A stretch of 64,000 nucleotides of DNA. Source: Phenylobacterium sp. Lineage in GTDB: Bacteria; Pseudomonadota; Alphaproteobacteria; Caulobacterales; Caulobacteraceae. The notes under the pieces were generated by a model, which was not told the DNA's origin, did not search any database, and was given only the letters and a program-made list of their open reading frames with translations. The stretch is from positions 1 through 64,000 of the forward strand of contig NZ_JAKRSA010000030.1 of NCBI RefSeq assembly GCF_022402485.1. The letters are read 5' to 3'. Made by a program: the position numbers and the translations under genes. Positions 9,689 through 20,820 of this stretch are shown here, piece by piece; position 1 is the stretch's first letter; every line of letters starts with the position of its first letter.

Positions 9689-10468
9689 GTGGCCTATAAA
9701 CCCTTCGACCTGACTGGAAAGGTGGCCCTGGTCACCGGCGGTAATGGCGGGATCGGCTTTGGCATGGTCGAGGCGATGGCGCAGGCCGGCGCCGACATCG
9801 TCATCTGGGGCTCCAATCCCGACAAGAACCGGGCGGCCGAAGAGAGGCTGAAACCCACCGGCGTGCGGGTGCTGACCCAGGTGGTCAATGTGGCCGACGA
9901 GACCGCGGTGGCTGAAGGCATGAAGGCCGCCGTGGCCAAGATGGGCGCGGTCCATACGGTGGTGGCCAACGCCGGGATCGGCGGCGGAGCGCGGTCGTTT
10001 TCGGAGTTTCCCACCGAGACCTATCGCAAGGTGCTGTCGGTCAATCTGGACGGGGTGTTTTTCACCTTCCGCGAGGCGTGCAAGCACATGGTCGCCCGGG
10101 GCGGGGACGGGCAGGGGGGCTCGCTGGTGGCGATCTCGTCCCTGTCGGCCCTGGACGGGGCGGCGCGCAACCAGGCCTATGCGGCGACCAAGGGGGCCCT
10201 GATCCCCATGGTCCGGGCCATCGCCGTGGAGCATGCGCGATACGGGGTCCGGGCCAATGTGATCCTGCCAGGCTGGATCGCCACCGACATGACGGCGGCG
10301 GCCCAGGACAACGACAAGTTCAATGAGAACGTCATCAAGCGGGTGCCCATGCGCCGCTGGGGCGATCCGGCGGATTTCGGCGGCATGGCGGTCTATCTGG
10401 CTTCGGACGCCTCGCGGTTCCACACCGGCGACTCCTTCCTGATCGACGGCGGCTACGGAATCTTCTGA
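9689..10468 (+). CDS. SDR family oxidoreductase
   Basis: GKVALVTGGNGGIGFGM, VANAGIG, SSLSALDGAARNQAYAATKGAL, LPGWIATDM; GTG start (VAYKPFDLTGK) preferred over the long N-terminal extension. Confidence 0.85.
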   Translation: MAYKPFDLTGKVALVTGGNGGIGFGMVEAMAQAGADIVIWGSNPDKNRAAEERLKPTGVRVLTQVVNVADETAVAEGMKAAVAKMGAVHTVVANAGIGGGARSFSEFPTETYRKVLSVNLDGVFFTFREACKHMVARGGDGQGGSLVAISSLSALDGAARNQAYAATKGALIPMVRAIAVEHARYGVRANVILPGWIATDMTAAAQDNDKFNENVIKRVPMRRWGDPADFGGMAVYLASDASRFHTGDSFLIDGGYGIF

Positions 10469-10504
10469 CCCCGATGCCTCGCGCCGCAGGCGCAACCGTT
10501 TTCG

Positions 10505-10579
10505 ACCACGAAGCTCACAAAGGACACGAAGGGATCGAAAGGGCTTCCAGCCCTTCGTGTTCTTTGTGCTCTTCGTGGT
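10505..10579. repeat. Imperfect long inverted repeat (ACCACGAAG..CACAAAG..CACGAAGGG type)
   Basis: Left arm 10505-10533 and right arm 10551-10579 match as reverse complements at 26/29 positions, in an intergenic region. Confidence 0.8.
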
Positions 10580-10679
10580 TCAAGATTCGGGCTTCGCCCC
10601 CTGACGCAGGGTCAGTGTTTGCGGCGGCGGCGGTCGGCGCCATGGTGGGGACAAAGAGAACACCACGGGAGACGACGCC

Positions 10680-11657
10680 ATGACCCTGCACACGCCCCTC
10701 TGCGACCTGTTGAAGGTCAAGCACCCGATCATGCAGGCCGGCATGGGCGGGGTGGCCTATGCCGAGCTGGTGGCTGCGGTCTGTGAGGCCGGCGGCTATG
10801 GGGTGCTGGGCATGGCCGGCCGGTCGCCGGACTTTATCCGCGAGGAGATGCGCAAGGTCCGCAAGCTCACCGACAAGCCCTTCGGCGTCGACCTGCTGGC
10901 CGCCTCGCCCGAGAGCCTGACCGCGTCGGTGGAGATCATCATCGAGGAGGGGGCCTCGTCGTTCATCGCGGGCTTGGGCGTGCCCATGCCGATCATGGAA
11001 AAGCTGAAGGCTGCTGGCCTGCTGGTGATGGTGGTCTGCGGGGCTGTGAAGCACGCGGTCAAGGCCGAGCAGGCCGGCTGCGACGCCGTCATCTGCCAGG
11101 GCGGGGAGGGCGGCGGGCATACGGGCCTGGTCGGCACATTGCCCCTGGTCTCCCAGGCGGTTGAGGCGGTGAAGATCCCTGTGGTGGCGGCGGGCGGCAT
11201 TTCCGATGGCCGGGGTCTGGCGGCGGCGCTGGCGCTGGGCGCCCAGGGAGTCTGGATCGGCACCCGGTTCATCGCCTCGACCGAGGCCCATGCGGGCCAG
11301 GCCTATCGCGAGGCGGTGGTGGCGGCCCAGGACGTGGATACGGTGCGCACCCGTTGCTATTCGGGCAAGCCCATGCGGGTGATGAGCAACCCCTATGTGG
11401 CTGACTGGGAAAGCCGGCCCCAGGAGATCCAGCCCTTCCCCATGCAGGCCATGCTGTCCACCCAGACCGGGGTGATGGGGGGGATCGGCGGCCAGATCGA
11501 GGGACTCGATCCTGACCGCTCCTGCTTTGCCATGGGCCAGTCGGCCGGGGGCATCCATGACATCAAGCCCGCCGCCCAGATCGTCGCCGAGATGGTGACT
11601 GAGGCTGAGGCCGCCATCGACCGGGTTGCCCGGCTGCGGGGTCTGGTTCGGGCCTGA
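10680..11657 (+). CDS. NAD(P)H-dependent flavin oxidoreductase / nitronate monooxygenase family
   Basis: KHPIMQAGMGGVAYAELVAAV, CDAVICQGGEGGGHTG, PVVAAGGISDGRGLAAALALGAQGVWIGTRFIAS. Confidence 0.9.
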   Translation: MTLHTPLCDLLKVKHPIMQAGMGGVAYAELVAAVCEAGGYGVLGMAGRSPDFIREEMRKVRKLTDKPFGVDLLAASPESLTASVEIIIEEGASSFIAGLGVPMPIMEKLKAAGLLVMVVCGAVKHAVKAEQAGCDAVICQGGEGGGHTGLVGTLPLVSQAVEAVKIPVVAAGGISDGRGLAAALALGAQGVWIGTRFIASTEAHAGQAYREAVVAAQDVDTVRTRCYSGKPMRVMSNPYVADWESRPQEIQPFPMQAMLSTQTGVMGGIGGQIEGLDPDRSCFAMGQSAGGIHDIKPAAQIVAEMVTEAEAAIDRVARLRGLVRA

Positions 11658-11687
11658 GGCCCTGTCAGAGCGCCATCAGGCCGGGGC

Positions 11688-12182
11688 TCAGGGCGCGCCC
11701 AGGAAGCCATCGGGGTCGTTGGCGAGGCTAGCGAAGGACCCCAGGCAGCGTTGCCAGACGGCGACCTGGTCTCGCAGGTCGCCCTCGGTCTGGCTGTCGG
11801 CCAGCAGCAGGCCGTAGCGGATTTCGACCTGCTCAGCCCTGGCGATCGCCCGGCAAAGGATATCGCGGCTGTTGAAGGCGTTGAGGTGCTCCAGGGTCAT
11901 GGCGCGCTTCTCGACGTTGGCCAGAAGGCCCAGCGCCCGGCAGGCCCGACCGGCCTCATCGCAGCCGATGAACTCCGCGCCGAAGATGCCCCCAGGCGTG
12001 ATGACATTGAGGCGCACCAGGCCGCCCTCCCGGCTCACCATCTCGCCCCGGGCGCCCATGCCGGCCAGGACGGCGATCAGGGTGCTGGGGTCTCTGGCCG
12101 GGCCCTGCGCCTGGGCGGTACCTGCGGCCAGGGCGAGGGTAAGGCCAAGGACCAGGGTCCTGGCGAATTGAACTGACCCCAT
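11688..12182 (-). CDS. YbjN-domain secreted protein
   Basis: Signal peptide (MGSVQFARTLVLGLTLALAAGTAQAQ) and YbjN-like LEHLNAFNSRDILCRAIARAEQVEIRYGLLL. Confidence 0.65.
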   Translation of the reverse strand: MGSVQFARTLVLGLTLALAAGTAQAQGPARDPSTLIAVLAGMGARGEMVSREGGLVRLNVITPGGIFGAEFIGCDEAGRACRALGLLANVEKRAMTLEHLNAFNSRDILCRAIARAEQVEIRYGLLLADSQTEGDLRDQVAVWQRCLGSFASLANDPDGFLGAP

Positions 12183-12302
12183 GAACGCGCTCCCTCGTCT
12201 GCCCGTCCCAGCGGCTACCAGAACTTGCGGTCCGGCGCGAGCATTCGCCCGAGAGGCGCGAGGTCGTGACAAGCTAGGGCTTGGCCCTCTAACCTGCCTC
12301 CC

Positions 12303-12755
12303 ATGAGATCTGCCGCCGTCCTCTTTGCTGCCTCTCTGCTGGTCCTGGCCCTGCCGGCCCAGGCGCAGGAGCGCACCCCTGCCCAGCGTCAGACCCTGGC
12401 GGACATCGCCTATGTGCTCGGCGAGAGCCACGCCCTGCGTCAGGCTTGCGAGGGGGCCTATGATCAGTACTGGCGTGACCGGATGATGGGGCTGACCGAT
12501 GCCGAGACGCCTGACGCGGCCCTGGATCGGCGGCTGAAGGAGGCTTTCAACTCGGGCTTCGCCAGCCGGCGTGCGGAGTTCCCTGAGTGCAGCCGCGCCA
12601 GCCGTATCGCCGAGGCCGCTGCGGCCCGCCGGGGTCAGGCGCTGGCCTCACGTCTCGCCGCCGTCCGACACCAGGTCGATCCTCGGGAAGCCGAGGCCCG
12701 GCGACAGGCCGAACAGATGGAGCAGATGGAGACCGACCTCTCCCTGCGTCCTTGA
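12303..12755 (+). CDS. TIGR02301 family protein
   Basis: Signal peptide, LADIAYVLGESHALRQACEG...WRDRMMGL...FNSGFASRRAEFPECSR. Confidence 0.75.
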   Translation: MRSAAVLFAASLLVLALPAQAQERTPAQRQTLADIAYVLGESHALRQACEGAYDQYWRDRMMGLTDAETPDAALDRRLKEAFNSGFASRRAEFPECSRASRIAEAAAARRGQALASRLAAVRHQVDPREAEARRQAEQMEQMETDLSLRP

Positions 12756-12999
12756 GGTCGGCCCCACCCCGCAGGTGAGCGCCCTTGACAGACAGGCTCG
12801 TCTCACCACTTTGACTCAGCGGGCCGGGCCCCTCTGACAGTCGTGGTGACTGTGATGTCGGACCGCATCGAGGGTGCTCGATGACTGGGCTCGGACCGAT
12901 CCTGCCAGATTGTGCGTTTGAAGGTCGTGTGCGCCGCCTTGTCGTCAGTGCTGCGCTTGCCATGGACCTGGCCGGTCCCCCTGGAGATTTCGAATTACG

Positions 13000-13947
13000 A
13001 TGATGACCGCCCTGCTCATTCTAGGTGGATTGATCCTGCTCGCCGTGGGCGGCGAGTCCCTTGTCCGGGGGGCCGTGGGCGTCGCCCGTACCCTGGGGGT
13101 CTCCCCACTGTTGAGCGGCCTGGTCATCGTTGGCTTCGGCACCTCGACTCCAGAATTGGTCACCAGCCTGATTGCCGCGATGCAGAACGCGCCGGGCATC
13201 GCGGTGGGCAATGTGATGGGGTCCAACATCGCCAACATCCTGCTGATTCTCGGCGTCACGGCGGTCATCACCCCGATCCTGATCCGGCCTTCAGCGATCC
13301 AGCGGGACATGCTGGTTCTTGGCCTGTCATCGGGTGCCGCCCTTCTGGCTGTGCTTGCGGGCTTCATTGATCGGTGGTTTGGCGGGTTACTTGTGGTGAC
13401 GCTGATTGCCTATGTGGCCTATGCCTATATCCGGGAGCGCAACCGGATGGCGGCCGAGGAGGCCGCCGCTGAGGGTGAGCGTGCGAAGGTCGAGCCCATG
13501 GTACTGGGCAAGTTCCTGCTCATGGCGATCGGTGGGATCGCCCTGACCATATTTGGTGCCCGCCTGCTGGTCGGCGGTGCGATTGATCTGGCCGAGGGGT
13601 TCGGCGTCTCCCAGACCATCATCGGGCTGACCATCGTGGCCGTGGGCACCTCGCTGCCTGAACTGGTGGCCTGTGTCGTCGCCGCGCTGCGTCGCCATCC
13701 TGAAGTGGCCGTGGGCAATGTGATCGGCTCAAATATCTACAATGTCTTCGGTGTGCTTGGGGTCACCGCCATGGTGTCGCCCATCCGCATTCCCCCTGAG
13801 ATCGCCAGCCTGGACATCTGGGTGCTGGTGGCCGCCACGGGTCTGTTTGCGGTGTTCCTGCGCACAGGCGGTGGTCTGCAACGCCTGGAAGGGGTCGCCT
13901 TCCTGATCGCCTACGCGGCCTATGTCGGTTATCTGGCCTTGGGGTGA
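13000..13947 (+). CDS. Calcium/sodium antiporter (CaCA family)
   Basis: Two homologous halves: VIVGFGTSTPELVTSLIAA...GNVMGSNIANILLILG and TIVAVGTSLPELVACVVAALRRHPEVAVGNVIGSNIYNVFGVLG. Confidence 0.93.
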   Translation: MMTALLILGGLILLAVGGESLVRGAVGVARTLGVSPLLSGLVIVGFGTSTPELVTSLIAAMQNAPGIAVGNVMGSNIANILLILGVTAVITPILIRPSAIQRDMLVLGLSSGAALLAVLAGFIDRWFGGLLVVTLIAYVAYAYIRERNRMAAEEAAAEGERAKVEPMVLGKFLLMAIGGIALTIFGARLLVGGAIDLAEGFGVSQTIIGLTIVAVGTSLPELVACVVAALRRHPEVAVGNVIGSNIYNVFGVLGVTAMVSPIRIPPEIASLDIWVLVAATGLFAVFLRTGGGLQRLEGVAFLIAYAAYVGYLALG

Positions 13948-13963
13948 GGGTGAAACGGTCCGA

Positions 13964-14413
13964 TCAGACCCCTGCGGCCTGGGCCTCTCGCAGGCCCTGA
14001 CCAGCCAGGGCGTCGGCCCGCTCGTTCAAAGGGTGACCGGCATGGCCTTTGACCCAGCGCCAGTCCACCTGGTGCCGGAGCCTCGCCTCATCCAGACGCT
14101 GCCAGAGGTCGGCATTCTTCACTGGCGCCTTGGCGGCGGTCTTCCAGCCTCGGGCCCTCCAGCCGGGGAGCCACTCGGTGATGCCTTTCATGACATACTG
14201 GCTATCGGTGTGCAGTTCGACCTGGCAGGGACGGTTCAGGGTCTCCAGGGCCTGGATGGCGGCCATCATCTCCATGCGGTTGTTGGTGGTTGCAGGCTCC
14301 CCGCCGCAGATCTCCTTTTCCCGCTCGCCGTAGATCAGGATCGCGCCCCAGCCGCCGGGCCCTGGATTGCCGCTGCAGGCCCCGTCGGTGAAGATCGTCA
14401 CCTTGGGGGTCAA
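13964..14413 (-). CDS. rnhA: Ribonuclease HI
   Basis: [76 protein letters not shown]. Confidence 0.96.
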   Translation of the reverse strand: MTPKVTIFTDGACSGNPGPGGWGAILIYGEREKEICGGEPATTNNRMEMMAAIQALETLNRPCQVELHTDSQYVMKGITEWLPGWRARGWKTAAKAPVKNADLWQRLDEARLRHQVDWRWVKGHAGHPLNERADALAGQGLREAQAAGV

Positions 14414-15375
14414 GACGGGTCCCCGAACAGGACGAGGTCGGCAGCGCTGCGATGAACGGCGAGCTTTCGCTCGTATTCCAGCGGGTCCTTCGGCCGCACC
14501 AGGGCACCCGCCGGTGTGGCACCCCAGTCATTCAGCCGCGTCAGGAAGAACCGCATGGCCGCCCCATGGGCCAGGATCGGCAGGGCGGCGCGCTCAGCCT
14601 CGCTCAGGGGGCGATGGCGCTCATAGCCGGCCAGCATGGCCCGGGCGCTGGTAATGTTGAAGCTGCCGTCGGCCTCGAAGCACCAGGCGTTCAGCGCCAC
14701 CGCGATGTCATAGGCGAGCGCGTCCACACAGGCGAAATAGAAGTCGATGGCGGCGGCGAACCGGTCGCCCTGGAAGAACACATTGTCCGGGAAATAATCG
14801 GCGTGGATGACCCCGCTCGGGAGGCCCTTGGGCCAGTTGGCGGCCAGATGGGCCAGATCGGCCTCGATGGTGGCCGCAAGGCCAGGCTTCAGCCCCTCGG
14901 CCGCTTCGGTGAGCCCTGAGAACAGGGGTGCCCATGCCCCCTGGCCAAGGTCGTTGTCGCGGCCCATCCCAAAGCCCTCGGCCGCCAGATGCAGCCGCGC
15001 CAGGCCTTCGCCGGCTTCCCGGCAGTGGGTGGCCGAGGGGCGGCGAACCGACAGGCCTGGCATGAAGCCGACAATGGCCGCAGGCTTGCCCCGCACCGAC
15101 TGGATCAGGGCCCCGTCCCGTCCCGGCATCGGGGTGGCGCAAGGGTAGTCATGGTCGGCCAGCCAATGCATGAGGCCGAGGAAGAACGGCAGGTCCTCCG
15201 GGCGCACCCGCCGCTCATAGATGGTCAGGATGAAGCGGCCCCGGTCGGTCTCCAGCAGGAAGTTGGAGTTCTCCACCCCCTCGGCGATGCCTTTGAAGGT
15301 CTGCGCCACGCCAAGGTCATAGCGGGCGAGCAGCTCGGCGAGCTCCTCATCGGAAATGTCGGTATAGACGGCCAT
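14410..15375 (-). CDS. thrB: Homoserine kinase (ThrB, APH-fold type)
   Basis: [73 protein letters not shown]. Confidence 0.94.
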   Translation of the reverse strand: MAVYTDISDEELAELLARYDLGVAQTFKGIAEGVENSNFLLETDRGRFILTIYERRVRPEDLPFFLGLMHWLADHDYPCATPMPGRDGALIQSVRGKPAAIVGFMPGLSVRRPSATHCREAGEGLARLHLAAEGFGMGRDNDLGQGAWAPLFSGLTEAAEGLKPGLAATIEADLAHLAANWPKGLPSGVIHADYFPDNVFFQGDRFAAAIDFYFACVDALAYDIAVALNAWCFEADGSFNITSARAMLAGYERHRPLSEAERAALPILAHGAAMRFFLTRLNDWGATPAGALVRPKDPLEYERKLAVHRSAADLVLFGDPS

Positions 15376-15458
15376 TGCGGGGGCATGGGCGAGGCCGTCG
15401 GCGCGGTCAAGACGGCGAAACGGCAGGGCCCACTTTTTCAGGTCGATATCCGAGCCGC

Positions 15459-16415
15459 CTAGGCCTCGGTCAGCAGCCTGGGCAGTTTGAAGGTGACGGC
15501 CTCGCGGGCAGCTTCGTCCATTTCGATGGTCAGGTCGAACCGCTCGGCCAGCTTGTCCAGGAGCCCCTGGACCAGGTCCTCAGGGGCAGAGGCGCCAGCG
15601 GTGACGCCGACGGTTCGAACCCCCGACAGCCAGGCAAAGTCCAGGGCCTCGGCGTCATCGATCAGATGGGCGGGGCATCCGGCCCGGGCACCGACCTCGG
15701 CCAGTCGCACCGAGTTCGAGGAATTGGCCGACCCGATCACCAGCAGAAGGTCAGCCCTGGCCGACACCGATTTGACCGCTTCCTGGCGATTGGTGGTGGC
15801 GTAGCAGATGTCTTCCTTGTGGGGTGCGGCCATCAGCGGGAACCGGTTTCGCAGGGCTGAGACGATATCGGCGGTGTCGTCCACCGACAGGGTCGTCTGG
15901 GTTGCGAAGGCGAGGTTGGCCGGGTCCTTGGGTGTGAAGGCCAGGGCGTCCTCGACGGTCTCGATCAGGGTGACGGCCCCGTCGGGCAGCTGACCGATGG
16001 TGCCGATGACCTCGGGATGTCCGGCATGACCGATGAGGACAATCTCCTTACCGGAGTCATGGTGGCGTTGAGCCTCCACATGCACCTTGGAGACCAGGGG
16101 GCAGGTGGCGTCCAGATAGATCATCTGGCGGCGTCCGGCTTCGGCCGGCACAGACTTGGGCACCCCGTGGGCGGAAAACACCACCGGCCGATCATCGGGG
16201 CATTCATCGAGCTCTTCGACAAACACTGCGCCCAGGGCCCGGAGCCGGTCGACCACGTGTCGGTTGTGGACGATTTCATGGCGCACATAGACCGGCGCCC
16301 CGAATTTCTCGAGGGTCCGCTCGACGATCTGAATGGCCCGGTCGACGCCGGCGCAGAACCCCCGGGGGGCGGCCAGCAGGATGGTCAGGGGCGGGCGAGG
16401 GGCAGGGGTGTTCAT
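15459..16415 (-). CDS. ispH: 4-hydroxy-3-methylbut-2-enyl diphosphate reductase
   Basis: [74 protein letters not shown]. Confidence 0.96.
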   Translation of the reverse strand: MNTPAPRPPLTILLAAPRGFCAGVDRAIQIVERTLEKFGAPVYVRHEIVHNRHVVDRLRALGAVFVEELDECPDDRPVVFSAHGVPKSVPAEAGRRQMIYLDATCPLVSKVHVEAQRHHDSGKEIVLIGHAGHPEVIGTIGQLPDGAVTLIETVEDALAFTPKDPANLAFATQTTLSVDDTADIVSALRNRFPLMAAPHKEDICYATTNRQEAVKSVSARADLLLVIGSANSSNSVRLAEVGARAGCPAHLIDDAEALDFAWLSGVRTVGVTAGASAPEDLVQGLLDKLAERFDLTIEMDEAAREAVTFKLPRLLTEA

Positions 16416-16533
16416 GGGGAGAAATCTAGGGGTTATGCCGCCTCGCCGCCAGCCGCGTTGCGGCCTCAATCGAGAACCATTAGTAGAGGCTCCTCATGCG
16501 CGGTCTCGCCGCGCCGACAGAGTTGGACGTTTT

Positions 16534-17217
16534 ATGCGCCGTTCCCTGCTATCGGTCATCGCCCTTGCGCTTGCCGTCACTTCGTTTCCGCTGGAAAGCG
16601 CGGCCCAAAACCGACGTGGCCAGGAGGCCGAAGGTCAGGAGGACGCCTCCGACCGCCGCCGCCGGGAGTCCGAATGGGGCGATCGCCAGGCACCTTTGCC
16701 GCAATTGCGCAATGCTGGCCCCTGCCCCTTCGCCAAGGTGCTCTATGACGCCGGCCGCTATGTGGAGTTCGAAGGCGGGCGCGAAGCCTCGGCCGCCGTG
16801 GGCTATGCCGGTGAGATCCAGGGGATTTCGGCCGGCTGTTCCTACGAGGATGACGAGCCGATCAAGGTGGCCATGGAAGTGCTCTTCGAGCTGGGCCGGG
16901 GCCCGGCCGCCCAGGGGGCGCAGAAGACCTATCGCTACTGGGTCGCCGTGACCAAGCGCAATGACGCGGTCATCGCCAAGGAGTACTTCGACCTGCCGGT
17001 GTCGTTCGCTCCGGGCCAGGACCGCACCTATGCCCGGCAGATGATCGAGGGCATCGTGATCCCGCGCGCCCAGCTGACCACCAGCGGTGCCAATTTCGAA
17101 GTCCTGGTGGGTTTCGATGTCACGCCGGAAATGGCCGAGTTCAACCGTGCTGGTAAGCGGTTCCGTATTGATGTCGGAACCGGTGTCGCCACTGGGACCT
17201 CTCAAGCCAACCCATGA
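16534..17217 (+). CDS. Conserved secreted protein of unknown function
   Basis: Signal peptide [25 protein letters not shown]; overlaps the argS start by ATGA, consistent with an operon. Confidence 0.7.
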   Translation: MRRSLLSVIALALAVTSFPLESAAQNRRGQEAEGQEDASDRRRRESEWGDRQAPLPQLRNAGPCPFAKVLYDAGRYVEFEGGREASAAVGYAGEIQGISAGCSYEDDEPIKVAMEVLFELGRGPAAQGAQKTYRYWVAVTKRNDAVIAKEYFDLPVSFAPGQDRTYARQMIEGIVIPRAQLTTSGANFEVLVGFDVTPEMAEFNRAGKRFRIDVGTGVATGTSQANP

Positions 17218-19013
17218 GTGATCTCAAGCGGGGTCTTGGGGAGGCGGTTTCGGCCGCTTTCGCCTCTGCGGGTCTGTCGGCTGAACTGGGCCGTGTGACC
17301 CCGTCAGACCGGCCCGATCTGGCGGATTTCCAGTGCAATGGGGCCCTTGCGGCGGCCAAGCAGGCCCGCCGCGATCCCCGGGAGATCGCCGCTGGCGTGG
17401 TGGCGGTTCTGGCCAAGGATCCGCGCCTGGCCTCGGTGGAGATCGCCGGGCTCGGCTTCATCAATATGCGCGTCGCCCCCGAAGCCCTCTCAGCCCGGGC
17501 CAATGAGATTGCCGCCGATCCGCGCCTGGGGGCAGGGGCGGTAGAGACATCGCGCCGGGTTCTGGTGGACTATGGCGGCCCCAATGTGGCCAAGCCCATG
17601 CATGTGGGCCATCTGCGCTCGTCGATCATCGGGGAGGCCATCAAGCGACTCTACCGGTTCCGGGGGGACGAGGTGGTGGGCGACGCCCATTTCGGCGACT
17701 GGGGCTACCAGATGGGCCTGCTCATTGGGGCGGTCTGCGACGAAGATGCCTTCGTCGCCAAGCTGGTGGAACAGGTCAACGCCCGGTCCGCCCCCCTGAC
17801 CCCCGAGGACGAGGTCCAGGCCTTCACCGCCCTGGCTGAGCGGATCAGCCTGGCTGACCTTGACCGGCTCTATCCATTGGCAGCGGCCAAGGGCAAGGAG
17901 GACCCGGATTACCGTGACCGGGCCCGCAAGCTGACGGCTGACCTGCAGGCCCACAACCGGGGCTATCATCTCCTCTGGCGACATTTTGCCAAGGTGACCC
18001 AGGTGGCCCTGGCCCGGGACTTCCATGCTATCGGCGTGGATTTCGACCTCTGGAAGGGGGAGAGCGACGCCGATCCCCTGATCCCCGGCATGGTCTCGGA
18101 CCTTGAGGCCAAGGCCCTCCTGGTCGACGATCAGGGTGCGCGGATCATTCGGGTGAACCGCCAGGGGGATAAGCGCGAGCTGCCTCCCTTGCTGGTGGTC
18201 TCCTCCGAGGGCTCGGCCATGTATGGCACCACAGACCTCGCCACCATTGTCGACCGCCGGCAGAGTTTCGATCCCCACCAGATTCTCTATGTGGTCGACC
18301 AGCGCCAGGCCGACCATTTCGAGATCGTGTTCCGGGCCGCCTATCTGGCGGGCTATGCCCAGGAGGGCAGCCTGGAGCATATCGGCTTTGGCACCATGAA
18401 CGGGACCGACGGCAAGCCGTTCAAGACCCGCGAAGGCGGCGTGCTCAAGCTGCATGACCTGATCGAGATGACTCGGGACAAGGCTCGTGAGCGCCTGAAG
18501 GAAGCCGACCTCGGGGCAAGCCTTGACGCCGAGGCTTTTGAAGACACCGCCCACAAGGTCGCGGTCGCGGCCCTGAAGTTCGCTGATCTGCAGAATTTCC
18601 GCGGCACGTCCTACGTTTTTGATCTCGATCGCTTCACCAGCTTCGAGGGCAAGACCGGCCCCTACCTGCTCTACCAGGCGGTGCGGGTGAAGTCGGTCCT
18701 GCGCAAGGCCGCCGACGAGGGCGCTCTGGCTGGCGAGATCGTCGTCGCTGAGCCGGCCGAACGGGAGCTGGCCCTGTTGCTGGACGCCTTCGACCAGGCC
18801 CTGGCCGAGGCCTATGAGCGCAAGGCGCCCAATTTCATAGCCGACCATGCCTACAAGCTGGCGCAATCGTTCTCGCGCTTCTATGCGGCCTGTCCGATCC
18901 TAATCGCCGAGCCGCCGACTAAGGGCTCCCGCCTGGCCCTGGCGGCGGTCACCCTTCGCCAGCTTGAGCTGGCCCTCGACCTGCTGGGCATCGCCATCCC
19001 CGAACGGATGTAG
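17214..19013 (+). CDS. argS: Arginyl-tRNA synthetase
   Basis: [31 protein letters not shown] (HIGH), [23 protein letters not shown]-terminal anticodon-binding region. Confidence 0.97.
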   Translation: MSDLKRGLGEAVSAAFASAGLSAELGRVTPSDRPDLADFQCNGALAAAKQARRDPREIAAGVVAVLAKDPRLASVEIAGLGFINMRVAPEALSARANEIAADPRLGAGAVETSRRVLVDYGGPNVAKPMHVGHLRSSIIGEAIKRLYRFRGDEVVGDAHFGDWGYQMGLLIGAVCDEDAFVAKLVEQVNARSAPLTPEDEVQAFTALAERISLADLDRLYPLAAAKGKEDPDYRDRARKLTADLQAHNRGYHLLWRHFAKVTQVALARDFHAIGVDFDLWKGESDADPLIPGMVSDLEAKALLVDDQGARIIRVNRQGDKRELPPLLVVSSEGSAMYGTTDLATIVDRRQSFDPHQILYVVDQRQADHFEIVFRAAYLAGYAQEGSLEHIGFGTMNGTDGKPFKTREGGVLKLHDLIEMTRDKARERLKEADLGASLDAEAFEDTAHKVAVAALKFADLQNFRGTSYVFDLDRFTSFEGKTGPYLLYQAVRVKSVLRKAADEGALAGEIVVAEPAERELALLLDAFDQALAEAYERKAPNFIADHAYKLAQSFSRFYAACPILIAEPPTKGSRLALAAVTLRQLELALDLLGIAIPERM

Positions 19014-19070
19014 ACGCAACTTGCGCGTTGACTCCCGCCAGGTGATCGCAGAGTTTCGGGGCTTCTCCTC

Positions 19071-19258
19071 GCGGGAGAGACCGGCCCTTCAAGGGGTCGG
19101 CGCCGAAGGCGCAACCGCCCCGGAAACGCTCAGGCAAACGGACCGCGAAGAGCTGATGAACGCTGGAAAGCAGTCCGCCGAAAGGTAGGGCTCGCCGAAG
19201 GAGCAATGGGCGCGGGCCTCACCGCCCGCCTCTAAATCTCTCAGGCTCAGGGACAGCG
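19071..19258 (+). ncRNA. Tandem glycine riboswitch upstream of gcvT
   Basis: First aptamer: GGGAGAGACC...GGCGCCGAAGGCGCAA...CCGGAAACGCTCAGGCAAACGGACC; second: GCTGGAAAGC...CGCCGAAGGAGCAA...AATCTCTCAGGCTCAGGGACAG; immediately upstream of the gcv operon. Confidence 0.93.
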
Positions 19259-19324
19259 GGGGCGCGTAAGGGGACTGGGCGACCAAGCCCCCGGCGCGTC
19301 GTAACATCAGCCGGAGGCGCTTCC

Positions 19325-20434
19325 TTGTCGGACGAGACGCTTAAACTCACCCCGCTTCATGCCGCCCATCTTGAGGCCGGTGCCCGGATGGTGCCCTTTG
19401 CCGGCTATTCCATGCCGGTGCAGTACAAGGACGGCGTGCTCAAGGAGCACATCTGGACCCGTGAGAGCGCGGGTCTGTTTGATGTGTCGCACATGGGCCA
19501 GGCGCGCCTGCGGGGCGTCTCTCCCCTTTCGGCCTTCGAGGAGGTCACACCGGGGGATTTCATTGGCCTCAAGCCCGGCAAGCAACGCTATTCGGTCCTG
19601 CTGAACAAGAAGGGTGGGATCATTGACGACCTGATGGCCGGCCGCCCCGACGAAGACGGGCTGTTTGTGGTGGTCAACGGGGCCTGCAAGGACAACGACT
19701 TCAAGATCATCGATGCTGAACTGGCCGGCCAGGTGCGGATTGACCGCCTGGAGGACCGGGCTCTCCTGGCCCTTCAGGGGCCAAAGGCCGCCGAAGTGCT
19801 GGCCAATCATGCGCCCGACGCTGCAAAACTGGCCTTCATGGAGACCGCCGCCCTCCAGGCCTTCGGCGTCGACGCCATCATCTCCAGGTCGGGCTACACC
19901 GGCGAGGACGGCTACGAGATCTCCGTGCCGGGCGAGGCGGCGATGCGCATCTGGAACACCCTGCTGGCGGACGCGCGGGTCAAGCCCATAGGTCTGGGCG
20001 CCCGCGACAGCCTGCGTCTGGAGGCCGGACTTCCCCTCTATGGCCACGACCTGGATGAGACCGTGTCTCCCATCGAGGCCGGACTGGCCTTTGCGGTGTC
20101 TAAGAAACGCCGTGACGCCAGGGACTTCCCCGGCGCCAGCCGGATCGCCGCCGAGCTTGGCGGCGAGCTGAGCCGCAAGGCGGTTGGCCTGAAGGTCGAG
20201 GGCGCGCCGGCCCGGGAAGGCGCCGAGATCGCCGATGCGGACGGTACCGTGGTCGGTGTGGTCACTTCCGGCGGCTTTTCTCCCAGCCTTGGCTATCCCA
20301 TCGCCCTGGGTTTCGTGCCGCCAGCCCTGGCTGTTGCAGGCACGGTCCTCAAGGTCATCGTCCGGGGCAAGGCCCAGACTGCCCAGGTGGTCCCCACCCC
20401 GTTCGTTCCCCATCGCTATGTGCGCAAGGTCTAG
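19325..20434 (+). CDS. gcvT: Glycine cleavage system aminomethyltransferase
   Basis: [56 protein letters not shown] start preceded by GGAGG. Confidence 0.95.
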   Translation: MSDETLKLTPLHAAHLEAGARMVPFAGYSMPVQYKDGVLKEHIWTRESAGLFDVSHMGQARLRGVSPLSAFEEVTPGDFIGLKPGKQRYSVLLNKKGGIIDDLMAGRPDEDGLFVVVNGACKDNDFKIIDAELAGQVRIDRLEDRALLALQGPKAAEVLANHAPDAAKLAFMETAALQAFGVDAIISRSGYTGEDGYEISVPGEAAMRIWNTLLADARVKPIGLGARDSLRLEAGLPLYGHDLDETVSPIEAGLAFAVSKKRRDARDFPGASRIAAELGGELSRKAVGLKVEGAPAREGAEIADADGTVVGVVTSGGFSPSLGYPIALGFVPPALAVAGTVLKVIVRGKAQTAQVVPTPFVPHRYVRKV

Positions 20435-20450
20435 AGAAGGAAGCTCCCCA

Positions 20451-20816
20451 ATGCGTTTCACCAAGGATCATGAGTGGGTTTCCCTGGACGGGGACGTGGC
20501 CACCATTGGCATCACCGCCTATGCCGCCGAGCAACTGGGGGACGTGGTGTTCGTAGAAACCCCTGAGGTGGGCAAGAGCTTTGCCGCCGGTGAGGGCCTG
20601 GCTGTGGTCGAGAGCGTCAAGGCCGCCTCCGATGTCTACGCCCCGGTGTCCGGCGAGGTGCTGGAGGCCAATAGCGCCCTGGCTGAGGCTCCGGAAACCG
20701 TCAACCAGGCGCCGGAGGCCGACGGCTGGTTCGCCAAGGTCAAGATCGCTGATCCGTCGACCTATGAGGCGCTGATGGATCGCGCCGCCTACGACGCCTA
20801 TCTGGAGACCCTGTAA
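20451..20816 (+). CDS. gcvH: Glycine cleavage system H protein
   Basis: [36 protein letters not shown]...[23 protein letters not shown]. Confidence 0.96.
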   Translation: MRFTKDHEWVSLDGDVATIGITAYAAEQLGDVVFVETPEVGKSFAAGEGLAVVESVKAASDVYAPVSGEVLEANSALAEAPETVNQAPEADGWFAKVKIADPSTYEALMDRAAYDAYLETL

Positions 20817-20820
20817 GCCC

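Noticed and set aside
12756-12999. Possible riboswitch leader before the calcium/sodium antiporter
   Set aside because: The 240-bp gap is long, but I could not identify a yybP-ykoY or other known motif by eye.
15600-15640. GGTTCGAACCCCCGAC, T-loop-like tRNA fragment
   Set aside because: Within the ispH coding region; no acceptor or anticodon arms at proper spacing.
17490-18866. 458-aa minus-strand ORF inside argS
   Set aside because: Antisense to an intact, motif-rich argS; typical high-GC spurious ORF.
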